Assembly (NCBI GenBank): GCA_017622495.1
Contig: JAGAQY010000032.1
Span: 1-64,000, forward strand
Origin: Bacteroidaceae bacterium
GTDB lineage: Bacteria; Bacteroidota; Bacteroidia; Bacteroidales; Bacteroidaceae
Reading direction: 5' to 3'
Length of the DNA: 64,000 bases
Positions 6,068 to 13,317 of this stretch are shown in pieces. A program made the position numbers and the translations under genes. A model generated the notes under the pieces. That model was not told the origin of the DNA and did no database searches. It worked only from the letters and a program-made list of their open reading frames with translations. Every line of letters starts with the position of its first letter. Positions within the stretch are counted from its first letter, which is position 1.

Positions 6068-8373
6068 AAGTTCAATTCTTGTTTTTCGGTATCTGTAGTT
6101 GTCACATTGTTGTTCTTCCTTACCTTGCCACCGCCGATGGTGTAGCGGACGCTGAGTTTCACTCCAAAACTATTGTAGGTGATGTCGCTTATGCTTGTAG
6201 ATTTATAGCCGTCAAACGATATGGTGGAGAACGACTTGTGTGGAATCAGGTGGGGCGTAGCAATGACTTGGAGTGCTACGGGCATGCGGTTGTCAAGGAA
6301 CGAGCGACTGATGGTCAAGCCCGTCTGCTCGAAGATAAACTGCTTCTCTCCCTGAAGCAACGGTTGGTGCCTGTCCTCTATGGAGTAATAGGCGGCAAGG
6401 CGTAACTTTAGGGGCTTGACCTGATAGGACATACGGGTATAGGCCTGTGTAGAGCGGCTTTTTCGCATTGCGATACCGGGGGCTTCACGTTTATAAAGCC
6501 AGTACGAGCCACTAAGGTATAGATTCCACCCCTCGTCCTTGCCAAAATTATAGTCGCCGAAGAGGTTGAAGTGATGACTCGTCAGGTTACTATTGACGAG
6601 GGTCTCTTCGTATTCATTGGCCGACAGACGGCTATACCATGCGGAAATATCGTTCTTCGTATAGTCAAGCGTATAGGTGAAAGTTGCCCAGTTGTTCAGC
6701 TCGACACGTCCGAACACGTGGTGGTTTACACTCGGCAGCAGATTAGGATTACCTACGTGATGCATATAGTTGTTCATCTGCCAGCTGATGGGTGACAGCT
6801 GGTCGAGATTGGGATGTGTCACCGTGCAATTGTAGCGGGCATAGAGTTCGAGAATCTTCCACGGACTCCAATAGAGGCGGGTGTAAGGCATCAGTGAGGT
6901 ATGGGTATCGTTGCCTTTGCTGCTGTAGTTCTTCACATGGAGCAGCGAAGCGCCACCGCGCAAGTGCAGATGGTTACCGGGACGGTACGAGAGATTCGCG
7001 AAAAGATAGTTGCGATGGTTCTCCGAGGTGTAATGCTCGTCGGTTTCAGTCTTGCGGTTGGTATAGTCGCGGTAGTTGTACGAGTAGTCGGCATAGATCT
7101 TCCACGCATCGGTGATGCTGTATATGGTGTTGAGGTTGTAGCGGATGTCGTTCTTTTCGCCCGTATAGCTGCTCGTGCTTGTATACTCCTTGCCTTGGGC
7201 AAAGCGCTTGCGCTCCGTGATGTCGTACCGGTTATATGACAGGTCGCTCGTTACATTTAATCGCCCGAACAACTCACCACGGTAAAAGGCTCCCAGCGTG
7301 TAGTCATTGGTGCTATAGTTGTTGGAGGTCTCCTGCAGGAATCTGCGCATGCCTCTTTCGTCGGTCAGTGTCACATCGTAATCCGTCCCTTCGGCGTAGC
7401 CGCTCATCTTCGTCCAGGCCTGGATGGATAGCGAGTGTTTGCGGTTGAAGGCATAGTCGGCGCCCATAGTGAATGTGGCCCTACGCTCAAGCATGTCAAG
7501 ATTCGGGCCATCCAGCTCGTCCAATGGTGTAGAGCGTTCTACGGAAAGCCCTTCATACTCCTTCTCGTAGGCATTCACATCCCTGATCTTCACCTGCTTG
7601 TATGTTGACGAAGCAAACAGGTTCCACTTGTCTATCGAATAGGTGAAATCAGCTGTCGGCTGCACCTGATAGCCATGAATAGGCTTTATGTAGATGGTTC
7701 TTGGCGAGAAATCCCAGCCGATGTAGTCGCTGCGCAGTTCGAGGTTGACCACTACGTCATAGTCGGCATAGCGTCCGCTGGGATGCTCCATAATCTGTAT
7801 CTTATATATGCGTTTAGGGTTGAGATGCAGCGCATAGTCCTTGCCTTTGTTCACTCCATTGACCACCACAAGCACATTCTTCTCACCGTTGACCGTGATG
7901 TCGCCCGTTATCCAGTCTGACGTGACACCGTAGAGCTTGTCGAGCATCTGGGTGGCATAGGCCGTTCCCTTGCGTAACGAGTCGGTGACAAGGTAGCTCA
8001 CCATATCAGCATCGCGCTCGCTGAGACTGGCTGTTACCTCTACGTTGGCCAGCTGGTTGTCACTCGTGAGGGTGATGATGCCAAGGTCGGCAGGGAGTCC
8101 TTCGGCACGGTATATTGAGCAGGTCTTGTATCCTACATAGTCGATAAGTGCCCACACGGCTTGCTCCTCGATAGTTACGGAAAATCTACCGGCCGCATCG
8201 GTGATGCTGCCGCCCAGCAACAGGCTGTCGGCATCGAGTAGGCGCACCGTGGCATTCTCTATGACATTGTCGTCAAGTACGTCTTTAACTATGCCACGAT
8301 AGGTCTCGGCATGGAGCAGAGTCATTTCCCATGTCATAAGGAGGATTGCGAATATTCTTGTTCTGACGTTCAT
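6064..8373 (-). CDS. TonB-receptor-like outer-membrane barrel, RiPP operon
   Basis: A 769-residue outer-membrane protein. A signal peptide (residues 1-23, ending LLHAET) precedes a carboxypeptidase-regulatory-like beta-sandwich (about 24-105, IVKDVLDDNVIENATVRLLD). A plug-like region follows (about 125-215, VLVVVNGVNKGKDY, IYKIQIMEHPSGRY). The remainder is a long run of alternating aromatic strands typical of the large barrel family found in Bacteroidetes, ending in KQELNL. It is shorter than a SusC protein and has no SusD partner. Its position between the radical SAM and LanC-like genes is unusual. It may form the outer-membrane exit or re-uptake route for the peptide, or provide self-protection; none of these can be shown from the sequence. 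Confidence 0.8.
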   Translation of the reverse strand: MNVRTRIFAILLMTWEMTLLHAETYRGIVKDVLDDNVIENATVRLLDADSLLLGGSITDAAGRFSVTIEEQAVWALIDYVGYKTCSIYRAEGLPADLGIITLTSDNQLANVEVTASLSERDADMVSYLVTDSLRKGTAYATQMLDKLYGVTSDWITGDITVNGEKNVLVVVNGVNKGKDYALHLNPKRIYKIQIMEHPSGRYADYDVVVNLELRSDYIGWDFSPRTIYIKPIHGYQVQPTADFTYSIDKWNLFASSTYKQVKIRDVNAYEKEYEGLSVERSTPLDELDGPNLDMLERRATFTMGADYAFNRKHSLSIQAWTKMSGYAEGTDYDVTLTDERGMRRFLQETSNNYSTNDYTLGAFYRGELFGRLNVTSDLSYNRYDITERKRFAQGKEYTSTSSYTGEKNDIRYNLNTIYSITDAWKIYADYSYNYRDYTNRKTETDEHYTSENHRNYLFANLSYRPGNHLHLRGGASLLHVKNYSSKGNDTHTSLMPYTRLYWSPWKILELYARYNCTVTHPNLDQLSPISWQMNNYMHHVGNPNLLPSVNHHVFGRVELNNWATFTYTLDYTKNDISAWYSRLSANEYEETLVNSNLTSHHFNLFGDYNFGKDEGWNLYLSGSYWLYKREAPGIAMRKSRSTQAYTRMSYQVKPLKLRLAAYYSIEDRHQPLLQGEKQFIFEQTGLTISRSFLDNRMPVALQVIATPHLIPHKSFSTISFDGYKSTSISDITYNSFGVKLSVRYTIGGGKVRKNNNVTTTDTEKQELNL

Positions 8374-8407
8374 AGTGGGGTGATTTTTATGTGATTAATA
8401 TTTTTTC

Positions 8408-9700
8408 TTAGACGGTTATATGCTCGTTATGAATAACGCGCCAGCAATAATCCAATATGCGGTGCTCAAACAATGTGTCTGATTCTGCTAACCGGCATTT
8501 CGAACCATCAAGCATCGCTTTTGTGCGGCGTGCCGGGCAACCGCCATTACAGAGGGGAAAATATTGACAATCCCGACAAGGGCTATTCTCTGCCAGAATA
8601 TCTATATCCATAAATTCAGGTCGCTCTTCCCATACGATGCGCCCATCCTCATCAAGATGACCACGCAGTTCACTAAGAGAGTTATTGCCACATTTACCAA
8701 CTTTACCGTTGTAATAAAGCATATTATAATGTTTCATGTCTACATAGCATGGCGCAAACACCCCTTCTGTAAAGAATTTGTATCCGCTCTCGGCCAACCC
8801 GTGCTGTAGACCTATAAGGGCATCCATGGAAATTCTCTCTTCATCTATTTGCCAAACCTTTTGAAGGTCTATCTTTATCCGATGACGTAGTTCTTGTGGT
8901 ATAGCCGCATTCAACTCTGGCAAAAGTTCATCATCGGTTAATGTCTTGGGCGTATAATTAATACGAAGTGTTACACATGCTTGAAGATTGGTCTGAAGTA
9001 GATCCACTATGTTTCCCAAAGTCAGTCGAAAGGCTGATTCATGTATGTCGTCATATTTAATCTTGTCATGAGTCCGAGAACTTCCATCGATGGTTATTTG
9101 GTAATAGTTCACCTTCACCCTTCTTAGCATTTCTATCGTTTCATGTGTCAGTAATGCAGCATTAGTAGTGATACTTCCAACAAATCTTACGCCATGCTCT
9201 TTGCAATATTGTAATAAATAAGATGACAAATCTTCGATTGTTTGTGGCTCCATCAATGGCTCTCCACCAAACCAAGATAGAATATAGACCTTTATATCAT
9301 TTTCCTTTAGATACGTAGTTACATGTTTTTTGATCAGCTCCAGTTTTTCTTTTGACAAAACAGCCTTCTCATGTTTTTGGGTGCAATACCAGCATTTATA
9401 ATTGCAATTATAGGTCGGAAGCATAATCATTTTGTATATGGAAGAGTTTACGATGGACAATCTTTCTTCGCTAAGAATAGTTGATTCGTTCACATCGTCA
9501 TTATAAACGAAGTTACCAGCTTTCAACTTCTCTATTCTTGTTCCTTCAGTTTTCTCATAGTTGTCAGGGAATACCAATAATTTTGAATATGATTCAATAT
9601 CTTCGTCCTTTACGATAAAAAAGCGTTTACTGATTCCATTGAAAAATATACTTCTATTTGCATCAAACGGAACTATATATATGTACTTACCTGTTTTCAT
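8408..9700 (-). CDS. Radical SAM/SPASM peptide maturase
   Basis: A 430-residue radical S-adenosylmethionine enzyme that should modify the precursor encoded just upstream. Residues 1-90 are a leader-binding-like N-terminal part. The 4Fe-4S motif is CNYKCWYC (C99, C103, C106), followed by the GGEP motif (145-148) and other TIM-barrel elements (ITTNAALLT, ITIDGS). The C-terminal SPASM region has cysteines at 318, 337, 375, 378, 384, 388, 402 and 419, including CRDCQYFPLCNGGCP, enough for two auxiliary clusters. This is the layout of maturases that form thioether or C-C crosslinks in peptides, and of the group paired with Gly-Gly-leader precursors in Bacteroidales. The precursor's two cysteines make a thioether (sactipeptide/ranthipeptide-like) product attractive but unproven. 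A stem-loop separates it from the precursor gene. Confidence 0.92.
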   Translation of the reverse strand: MKTGKYIYIVPFDANRSIFFNGISKRFFIVKDEDIESYSKLLVFPDNYEKTEGTRIEKLKAGNFVYNDDVNESTILSEERLSIVNSSIYKMIMLPTYNCNYKCWYCTQKHEKAVLSKEKLELIKKHVTTYLKENDIKVYILSWFGGEPLMEPQTIEDLSSYLLQYCKEHGVRFVGSITTNAALLTHETIEMLRRVKVNYYQITIDGSSRTHDKIKYDDIHESAFRLTLGNIVDLLQTNLQACVTLRINYTPKTLTDDELLPELNAAIPQELRHRIKIDLQKVWQIDEERISMDALIGLQHGLAESGYKFFTEGVFAPCYVDMKHYNMLYYNGKVGKCGNNSLSELRGHLDEDGRIVWEERPEFMDIDILAENSPCRDCQYFPLCNGGCPARRTKAMLDGSKCRLAESDTLFEHRILDYCWRVIHNEHITV

Positions 9701-9719
9701 TTTAAATATTTATTAGAGA

Positions 9720-9746
9720 GTTTGTATGGATAGCGTCCATACAAAC
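9720..9746 (-). promoter_or_regulatory. Stem-loop between precursor and maturase genes
   Basis: GTTTGTATGGA (9720-9730) and TCCATACAAAC (9736-9746) form a perfect 11-bp stem with a 5-base loop. It begins 11 bases beyond the precursor stop and lies 19 bases before the maturase start. No strong T-run follows, so partial termination or mRNA stabilisation is likely. Such elements in RiPP operons raise precursor levels above enzyme levels. Confidence 0.75.
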
Positions 9747-9757
9747 CCTATTTAATG

Positions 9758-9922
9758 CTACTTCTGAGGGCAACTCAGATATATTGAGCACTCCCCAAAA
9801 ACATCTGTCGCATAGCTTCTACCTTGCTGTCCACCAATAATGTGGAGCATCTCTTTCTCTGACAACTGTACACCTTCAGCGAATGATGTACCTTGAAACT
9901 CTAATGAATTCAAAACTTTCAT
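9758..9922 (-). CDS. RiPP precursor peptide with Gly-Gly leader
   Basis: A 54-codon gene starting at ATG 9920-9922. The leader begins MKVLNSLEFQGTSF and ends LSEKEMLHIIGG, the double-glycine motif at residues 30-31 that a C39 exporter recognises. The 23-residue core starts QQGRSYATD and ends GECSIYLSCPQK, with Cys at 45 and 51 (a C-x5-C spacing) and Ser/Thr at 36, 39, 46 and 50. The gene sits immediately before the radical SAM/SPASM maturase and in the same operon as a C39 transporter, which is the expected place for a substrate. The leader resembles the Gly-Gly precursors of Bacteroidales that pair with radical SAM enzymes. The core sequence is not one I know. Possible modifications are a crosslink at the cysteines and glycosylation of Ser/Thr/Cys. 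Confidence 0.88.
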   Translation of the reverse strand: MKVLNSLEFQGTSFAEGVQLSEKEMLHIIGGQQGRSYATDVFGECSIYLSCPQK

Positions 9923-9974
9923 GATTTTTTTGTTTTTTAGATTGTTGATAAAATAATTTGATTAACACTATTCC

Positions 9975-10751
9975 CTATTTTAAGGGATGAAATAAAAGGC
10001 CTTTATTCTCTATTGATTGTATGTATTCCCTATCGTAGACGGGGCGATAGCGCATGGTGCCATTGTTGGTACCAGTATCAGAAATGTAATATCGATTACG
10101 AAACTCCGGCAGCACAAATTCGCCATGCCCACCTATATCTCCTACTGTATAGCCATGATTAAAAAGTGCCGTAGGCATCAACATCTCATAATGTCCGCTA
10201 TTGCCTTTTTTCAGATACTCATCCATAAACAGTAGAGCACGTGCCGAAAGGCGATATATCGGATTGAAAGACTTGATACAATGGATGGGAGATATCACCT
10301 CATCTTTCCACACAACAGGATGCCACCACCGCCAATCTGCATTCCGTGAAGTACGTCGCTCAATGTGCGAACTTATCAAATCGTTTTTAATACCTTCTAT
10401 GGATGCAAAGAAATCATACCAACTTCCTGTAAACGTCACATCATACTCTACAATCCAATAGTAATCATACTCGGGATGATCCAAGCCGAAGCGTTGCATC
10501 ACAAAATTCAGACTGCCAATCATCGTGTACGTAATGGCCGTATAGCCCAAAGCATTGAGCATGGTAGAATCGAAAAAGAAAAATCGAATATGATTGCTAC
10601 AAGCCAATGCTTGCTCTTTATCGCCACCCTCGGCATCGAACGCCCAGAAGAGTTCGTGATTGGGCGGTAGCTCGTGGCGCAGCTTCTCATACCGCGCCAC
10701 GATATCGTCATTGATGATGTGTGATACAAAGAGTACCGCTACCTTGTTCAT
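9975..10751 (-). CDS. Glycosyltransferase-like protein, RiPP operon
   Basis: A 258-residue soluble protein encoded just upstream of the precursor peptide gene. It begins MNKVAVLFVSHIINDDIVARY, has an acidic motif in YYWIVEYDVTFTGSW (near residues 100-114, an E-x-D of the kind that binds metal and nucleotide sugar), a Trp-rich stretch ADWRWWHPVVW (about 140-150), and GHYEMLMPTALFNHGY near 190. These features suggest a GT-A type glycosyltransferase distantly like the DUF3405 group, but the match is weak and from memory. It is not closely related to the other glycosyltransferase of the operon, so two different sugar transfers or a transferase plus a modified relative are possible. Gaps are 52 bases to the precursor and 7 bases to the DUF3244 gene. 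Confidence 0.6.
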   Translation of the reverse strand: MNKVAVLFVSHIINDDIVARYEKLRHELPPNHELFWAFDAEGGDKEQALACSNHIRFFFFDSTMLNALGYTAITYTMIGSLNFVMQRFGLDHPEYDYYWIVEYDVTFTGSWYDFFASIEGIKNDLISSHIERRTSRNADWRWWHPVVWKDEVISPIHCIKSFNPIYRLSARALLFMDEYLKKGNSGHYEMLMPTALFNHGYTVGDIGGHGEFVLPEFRNRYYISDTGTNNGTMRYRPVYDREYIQSIENKGLLFHPLK

Positions 10752-10758
10752 GATGGAA

Positions 10759-11139
10759 TCAGTCTATCGTAAATGTTCCGTGATATCTATCGCCATAGGC
10801 AGTCACCAAGGTAAGGGTGTAGCTACCAGCACCGCCACTGGCTATACTAATTTCGCCCATTCCATCGGCAGAATCCACCGTTCCCGACCAGTTATTTCCG
10901 ATAGTTGTATTTCGCACGCTTACCTCTACATCACCTACATTGTGCGTGAAGTCAAGAAAAATGGTCTCGCCCTGGTAGTAAGCCTCAAGAGGGATGATAA
11001 CAACTCCTCGTTCATCTCCATACCCTTTTTCAGGAGTGAGTACTATAGGCTTCTTAATAGGATTCTCGTCTTCAGCAAAGGCATTACCCACCATCACCAA
11101 TCCCATCAACAGGGAAAAGAAAAATACTTTTGTTTTCAT
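10759..11139 (-). CDS. DUF3244 secreted protein, first gene of RiPP operon
   Basis: A 126-residue exported protein. The start is ATG 11137-11139, giving a signal peptide MKTKVFFFSLLMGLVMVGNA ending FAED. The mature part is a small all-beta domain (VVIIPLEAYYQGETIFLDFT, then AGSYTLTLVTAYGDRYHGTF) that matches the DUF3244 pattern: a predicted Ig-like fold found in many short secreted Bacteroides proteins, with no known activity. It is the promoter-proximal gene of the operon, seven bases before the first glycosyltransferase gene. An immunity or carrier role for the exported peptide is conceivable because of this position, but nothing in the sequence proves it. Confidence 0.75.
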   Translation of the reverse strand: MKTKVFFFSLLMGLVMVGNAFAEDENPIKKPIVLTPEKGYGDERGVVIIPLEAYYQGETIFLDFTHNVGDVEVSVRNTTIGNNWSGTVDSADGMGEISIASGGAGSYTLTLVTAYGDRYHGTFTID

Positions 11140-11187
11140 TGCTTGTAAAAATTTAAGTTTGTGAATGATTTTGTTTGATTTCTGCGA

Positions 11188-11220
11188 CAAAGGTAGAGGG
11201 TTTTGTGTCCTCAAGACAAA
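11188..11220 (-). promoter_or_regulatory. Promoter of the RiPP operon
   Basis: On the minus strand TACCTTTG (11188-11195) matches the Bacteroidetes -7 consensus TAnnTTTG, and TTTG (11217-11220) lies 21 bases upstream as the -33 element. The predicted transcription start is near 11181, giving a 5' leader of about 40 bases before the DUF3244 gene. Confidence 0.75.
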
Positions 11221-11240
11221 GAAAAGGGCAAGAAATCGCC

Positions 11241-11360
11241 TTGCAAAGACCTTTGTAAACGATTGGTTTATTGCGCGTTATAACTTTGCAAGATTTTAAA
11301 ACCTTGCAGGTTGTAAATGACTGTTGTAAATCAATGCATTACAAACACGCTCTGCAAGGT
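11241..11360. promoter_or_regulatory. Candidate operator array, TTG(C/T)AA words
   Basis: Between the divergent RiPP operon and the TPR gene the words TTGCAA/TTGTAA recur on both strands: 11241, 11252, 11285, 11304, 11311, 11324, 11339 and 11353. They form TTGCAAAG/CTTTGTAA (11241-11258, one mismatch), the inverted pair ACCTTGCAG (11301-11309) and CTGCAAGGT (11352-11360), and direct repeats of TTGTAAAT at 11311 and 11324. Confidence 0.5.
11281..11288 (+). promoter_or_regulatory. -7 element for the TPR regulator gene
   Basis: TAACTTTG fits TAnnTTTG. No good -33 TTTG is found at 19-21 bases, which is common for regulated promoters. The start would lie near 11295, so the inverted repeat 11301-11360 would be in the transcribed leader of about 180 bases. 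Confidence 0.5.
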
Positions 11361-11471
11361 GGAGAAATGGATAAAAACAGCTGTTGATTGCTGATTTTGC
11401 AATATCATGCCAGCACATTTGCTTTATTGAATGGCTTTTTGTACTTTTACGGCAAGAAAAACCGACACCTT

Positions 11472-13169
11472 ATGAACACACGCAATACACTGCCACTGAT
11501 ATTGGTACTGATGATAGCTCTGCTCACGGGATGCACCAACCGCGCAGCGATGGAGGAGCTTGCATACTTGGAGACACGCATGGAGGCCAATGCCGACAGC
11601 GTGCGCACCGCACTGGCTGCCATGAATGGCAACCGGCTGCGTGGTGAAGCACGAGCCTTGCACGCCCTGCTCTATAGCCAGGCACTGGACAAGTGCTATA
11701 TAGACGTGACCAACGACTCACTGATAAGCATAGCCACAAAGTATTATCGCAAGGGGGATGAGCCGCTGCGTGCACTGCAGGCACTGTACTATCATGGGCG
11801 AGTGATGGAGAATGCAAAGGAGTATCATCAAGCGATAGCATTGTATACTGAAGCCGAACGGTATGCTGATGAAGTAGAAGTTCCTTATATAAAAGGGTTA
11901 CTATACGGTCATTTGGGGGCATTGTACTCACAAGACATAAACTACAAAAACGCTCTGGATTACAACAAGAAAGCCTATGAGTATTATGAAAAGGCTGGAC
12001 TCATGCGCCTGCAACACATCAAACTGAGGGATATAGGACTAATATATCTGTTAATGGAGCGTGTCAATGACGCAGAAATCTGTCTGAAAAAGGTCCTTGA
12101 CTGGGCTTATAAGAATCAGGATAGGAAGCTCTGTAAGACTTCAACGGAAAATCTGCTTTATCTCTATTATGTAACAGAAGATACTGCCTCTACAAGAAAA
12201 TTATATGAAGGAAAAGAGTACGAGTTATGCAAAGATGTACTTGAAGACGACCTTTATTTAGTCGATTACTTTGCTATGAAACAAGATGCAGACAGGGCAA
12301 AAATGCATTTAGAACAAACTTGGTTGCGGGCAAATACAATAAGTGACACGATAAAGGCATATCAAGTTGCATCTCATATGCATAAAAGATTAGGAAACTA
12401 CAAAGAAGCTTTAGATTACCATATCGAGTTGTTGCGCATACAGAACGAAGAATTACGCCATACTTTGGAACAGCCCTTACTTGCCGCGCAACGCGACTTC
12501 CTGCAAAACCAAAATGAGTTGACAGAGGTGAAGCTGCAGAAAAGCCGACAGGCGATATTTTTCATCTGTGTGGTGGCCATACTGGCAATAGCCATCATCA
12601 TTATAGTATCGCGCACACGCGCACGAAAGAAACGTGAGGAGCTGGACGGCTACGTGAACCTCACCGAAGACCTACAACGATCGCTATACAGCAAGGAGGA
12701 GGCGATAAGCCGTATGGGAGAACAGCTACAGCTGCAAGATGAGCAGGCACGCACCATGAACACACGACTGGCCGACCTCATGCGAGGACGATACGAGCTG
12801 CTCAACGAACTTACCAACACCTACTATGAGACCAGCGGAAGCAAGGCCGACCGCGAAGCCATATACCAGAAGGTGAAGAAGGCCATAGACCGCATGGCAG
12901 GAAACCGCAAGGAGATGCAAGAGCTGGAGAGCATTGTCAACGAATACTGCGACAACGCCATGGCACACATACATGCCGAACTGCCCGAGCTGCCCTACGA
13001 CGACACGGTGCTGCTCTGCTACATCTATGCCGGATTCTCGGCCAAGGCCATACACCTGTTTACCAAGAACAGCATATCGAACATCTACTCACGCAAGTCG
13101 CGCCTGAGAGAGCACATCAAGCAATCTGACGCGCCCCACCGCCAGCAATTGCTGGATATGATGCCATAA
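11472..13169 (+). CDS. Membrane-tethered TPR lipoprotein, likely regulator
   Basis: A 565-residue protein started at ATG 11472 (MNTRNTLPLILV), which gives a lipoprotein signal ending LLTGC (C21). The periplasmic half (about 60-350) is a series of tetratricopeptide-type helical pairs, for example EPLRALQALYYHGRVMENAKEY. One membrane helix follows (about 361-380, FFICVVAILAIAIIIIVS), then a charged coiled coil (RKKREELDGYVNLTEDLQ). The C-terminus, about 490-565, ends in a small helical domain (VLLCYIYAGFSAKAIHLFTK, then NSISNIYSRKSRLREHI) that looks like a helix-turn-helix. This layout, sensor outside and putative DNA-binding domain inside, recurs in Bacteroidetes TPR regulators. It is divergent from the RiPP operon across a gap full of repeated motifs, so it probably controls that operon. 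The middle of the gene is more AT-rich than its ends. Confidence 0.75.
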   Translation: MNTRNTLPLILVLMIALLTGCTNRAAMEELAYLETRMEANADSVRTALAAMNGNRLRGEARALHALLYSQALDKCYIDVTNDSLISIATKYYRKGDEPLRALQALYYHGRVMENAKEYHQAIALYTEAERYADEVEVPYIKGLLYGHLGALYSQDINYKNALDYNKKAYEYYEKAGLMRLQHIKLRDIGLIYLLMERVNDAEICLKKVLDWAYKNQDRKLCKTSTENLLYLYYVTEDTASTRKLYEGKEYELCKDVLEDDLYLVDYFAMKQDADRAKMHLEQTWLRANTISDTIKAYQVASHMHKRLGNYKEALDYHIELLRIQNEELRHTLEQPLLAAQRDFLQNQNELTEVKLQKSRQAIFFICVVAILAIAIIIIVSRTRARKKREELDGYVNLTEDLQRSLYSKEEAISRMGEQLQLQDEQARTMNTRLADLMRGRYELLNELTNTYYETSGSKADREAIYQKVKKAIDRMAGNRKEMQELESIVNEYCDNAMAHIHAELPELPYDDTVLLCYIYAGFSAKAIHLFTKNSISNIYSRKSRLREHIKQSDAPHRQQLLDMMP

Positions 13170-13311
13170 CAACGGACACACGTAATACCGAGTCGGGCGC
13201 ATCGTTCACACATGCTTCTAGCCGCTCCAACTCACGCATGGAAAGGCGACCGCCACACCCCATGCAGAGGGTAGCGAGAAGAAGGGTGTATATCACGGTG
13301 CGGAGCTTCAT
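13117..13311 (-). pseudogene. Truncated TPR-regulator lipoprotein gene
   Basis: A 64-codon frame, MKLRTVIYTLLLATLCMGCG then RELERLEACVNDAPDSVLR, starting 7 bases after the SusC/D operon's third gene. The lipobox and the segment LERLEACVNDAPDSVLR align with LAYLETRMEANADSVRTAL at the start of the intact TPR gene at 11472-13169, so this is the 5' end of a paralogous regulator. Homology stops near 13171, exactly where the intact gene on the other strand ends (stop 13167-13169); the last 17 or so codons are antisense to that gene and meaningless. A deletion that fused the two convergent genes explains the picture. Confidence 0.7.
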
Positions 13312-13317
13312 GGTGTG

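Noticed and set aside
5042-9922. Classical lanthipeptide cluster
   Set aside because: A LanC-like protein alone is not enough: there is no dehydratase, and the LanC zinc motif is incomplete. A radical SAM product is the better reading.
13117-13311. Independent 64-residue lipoprotein gene
   Set aside because: Only the first 46 residues resemble the TPR regulators; the rest is antisense to the end of the neighbouring gene.
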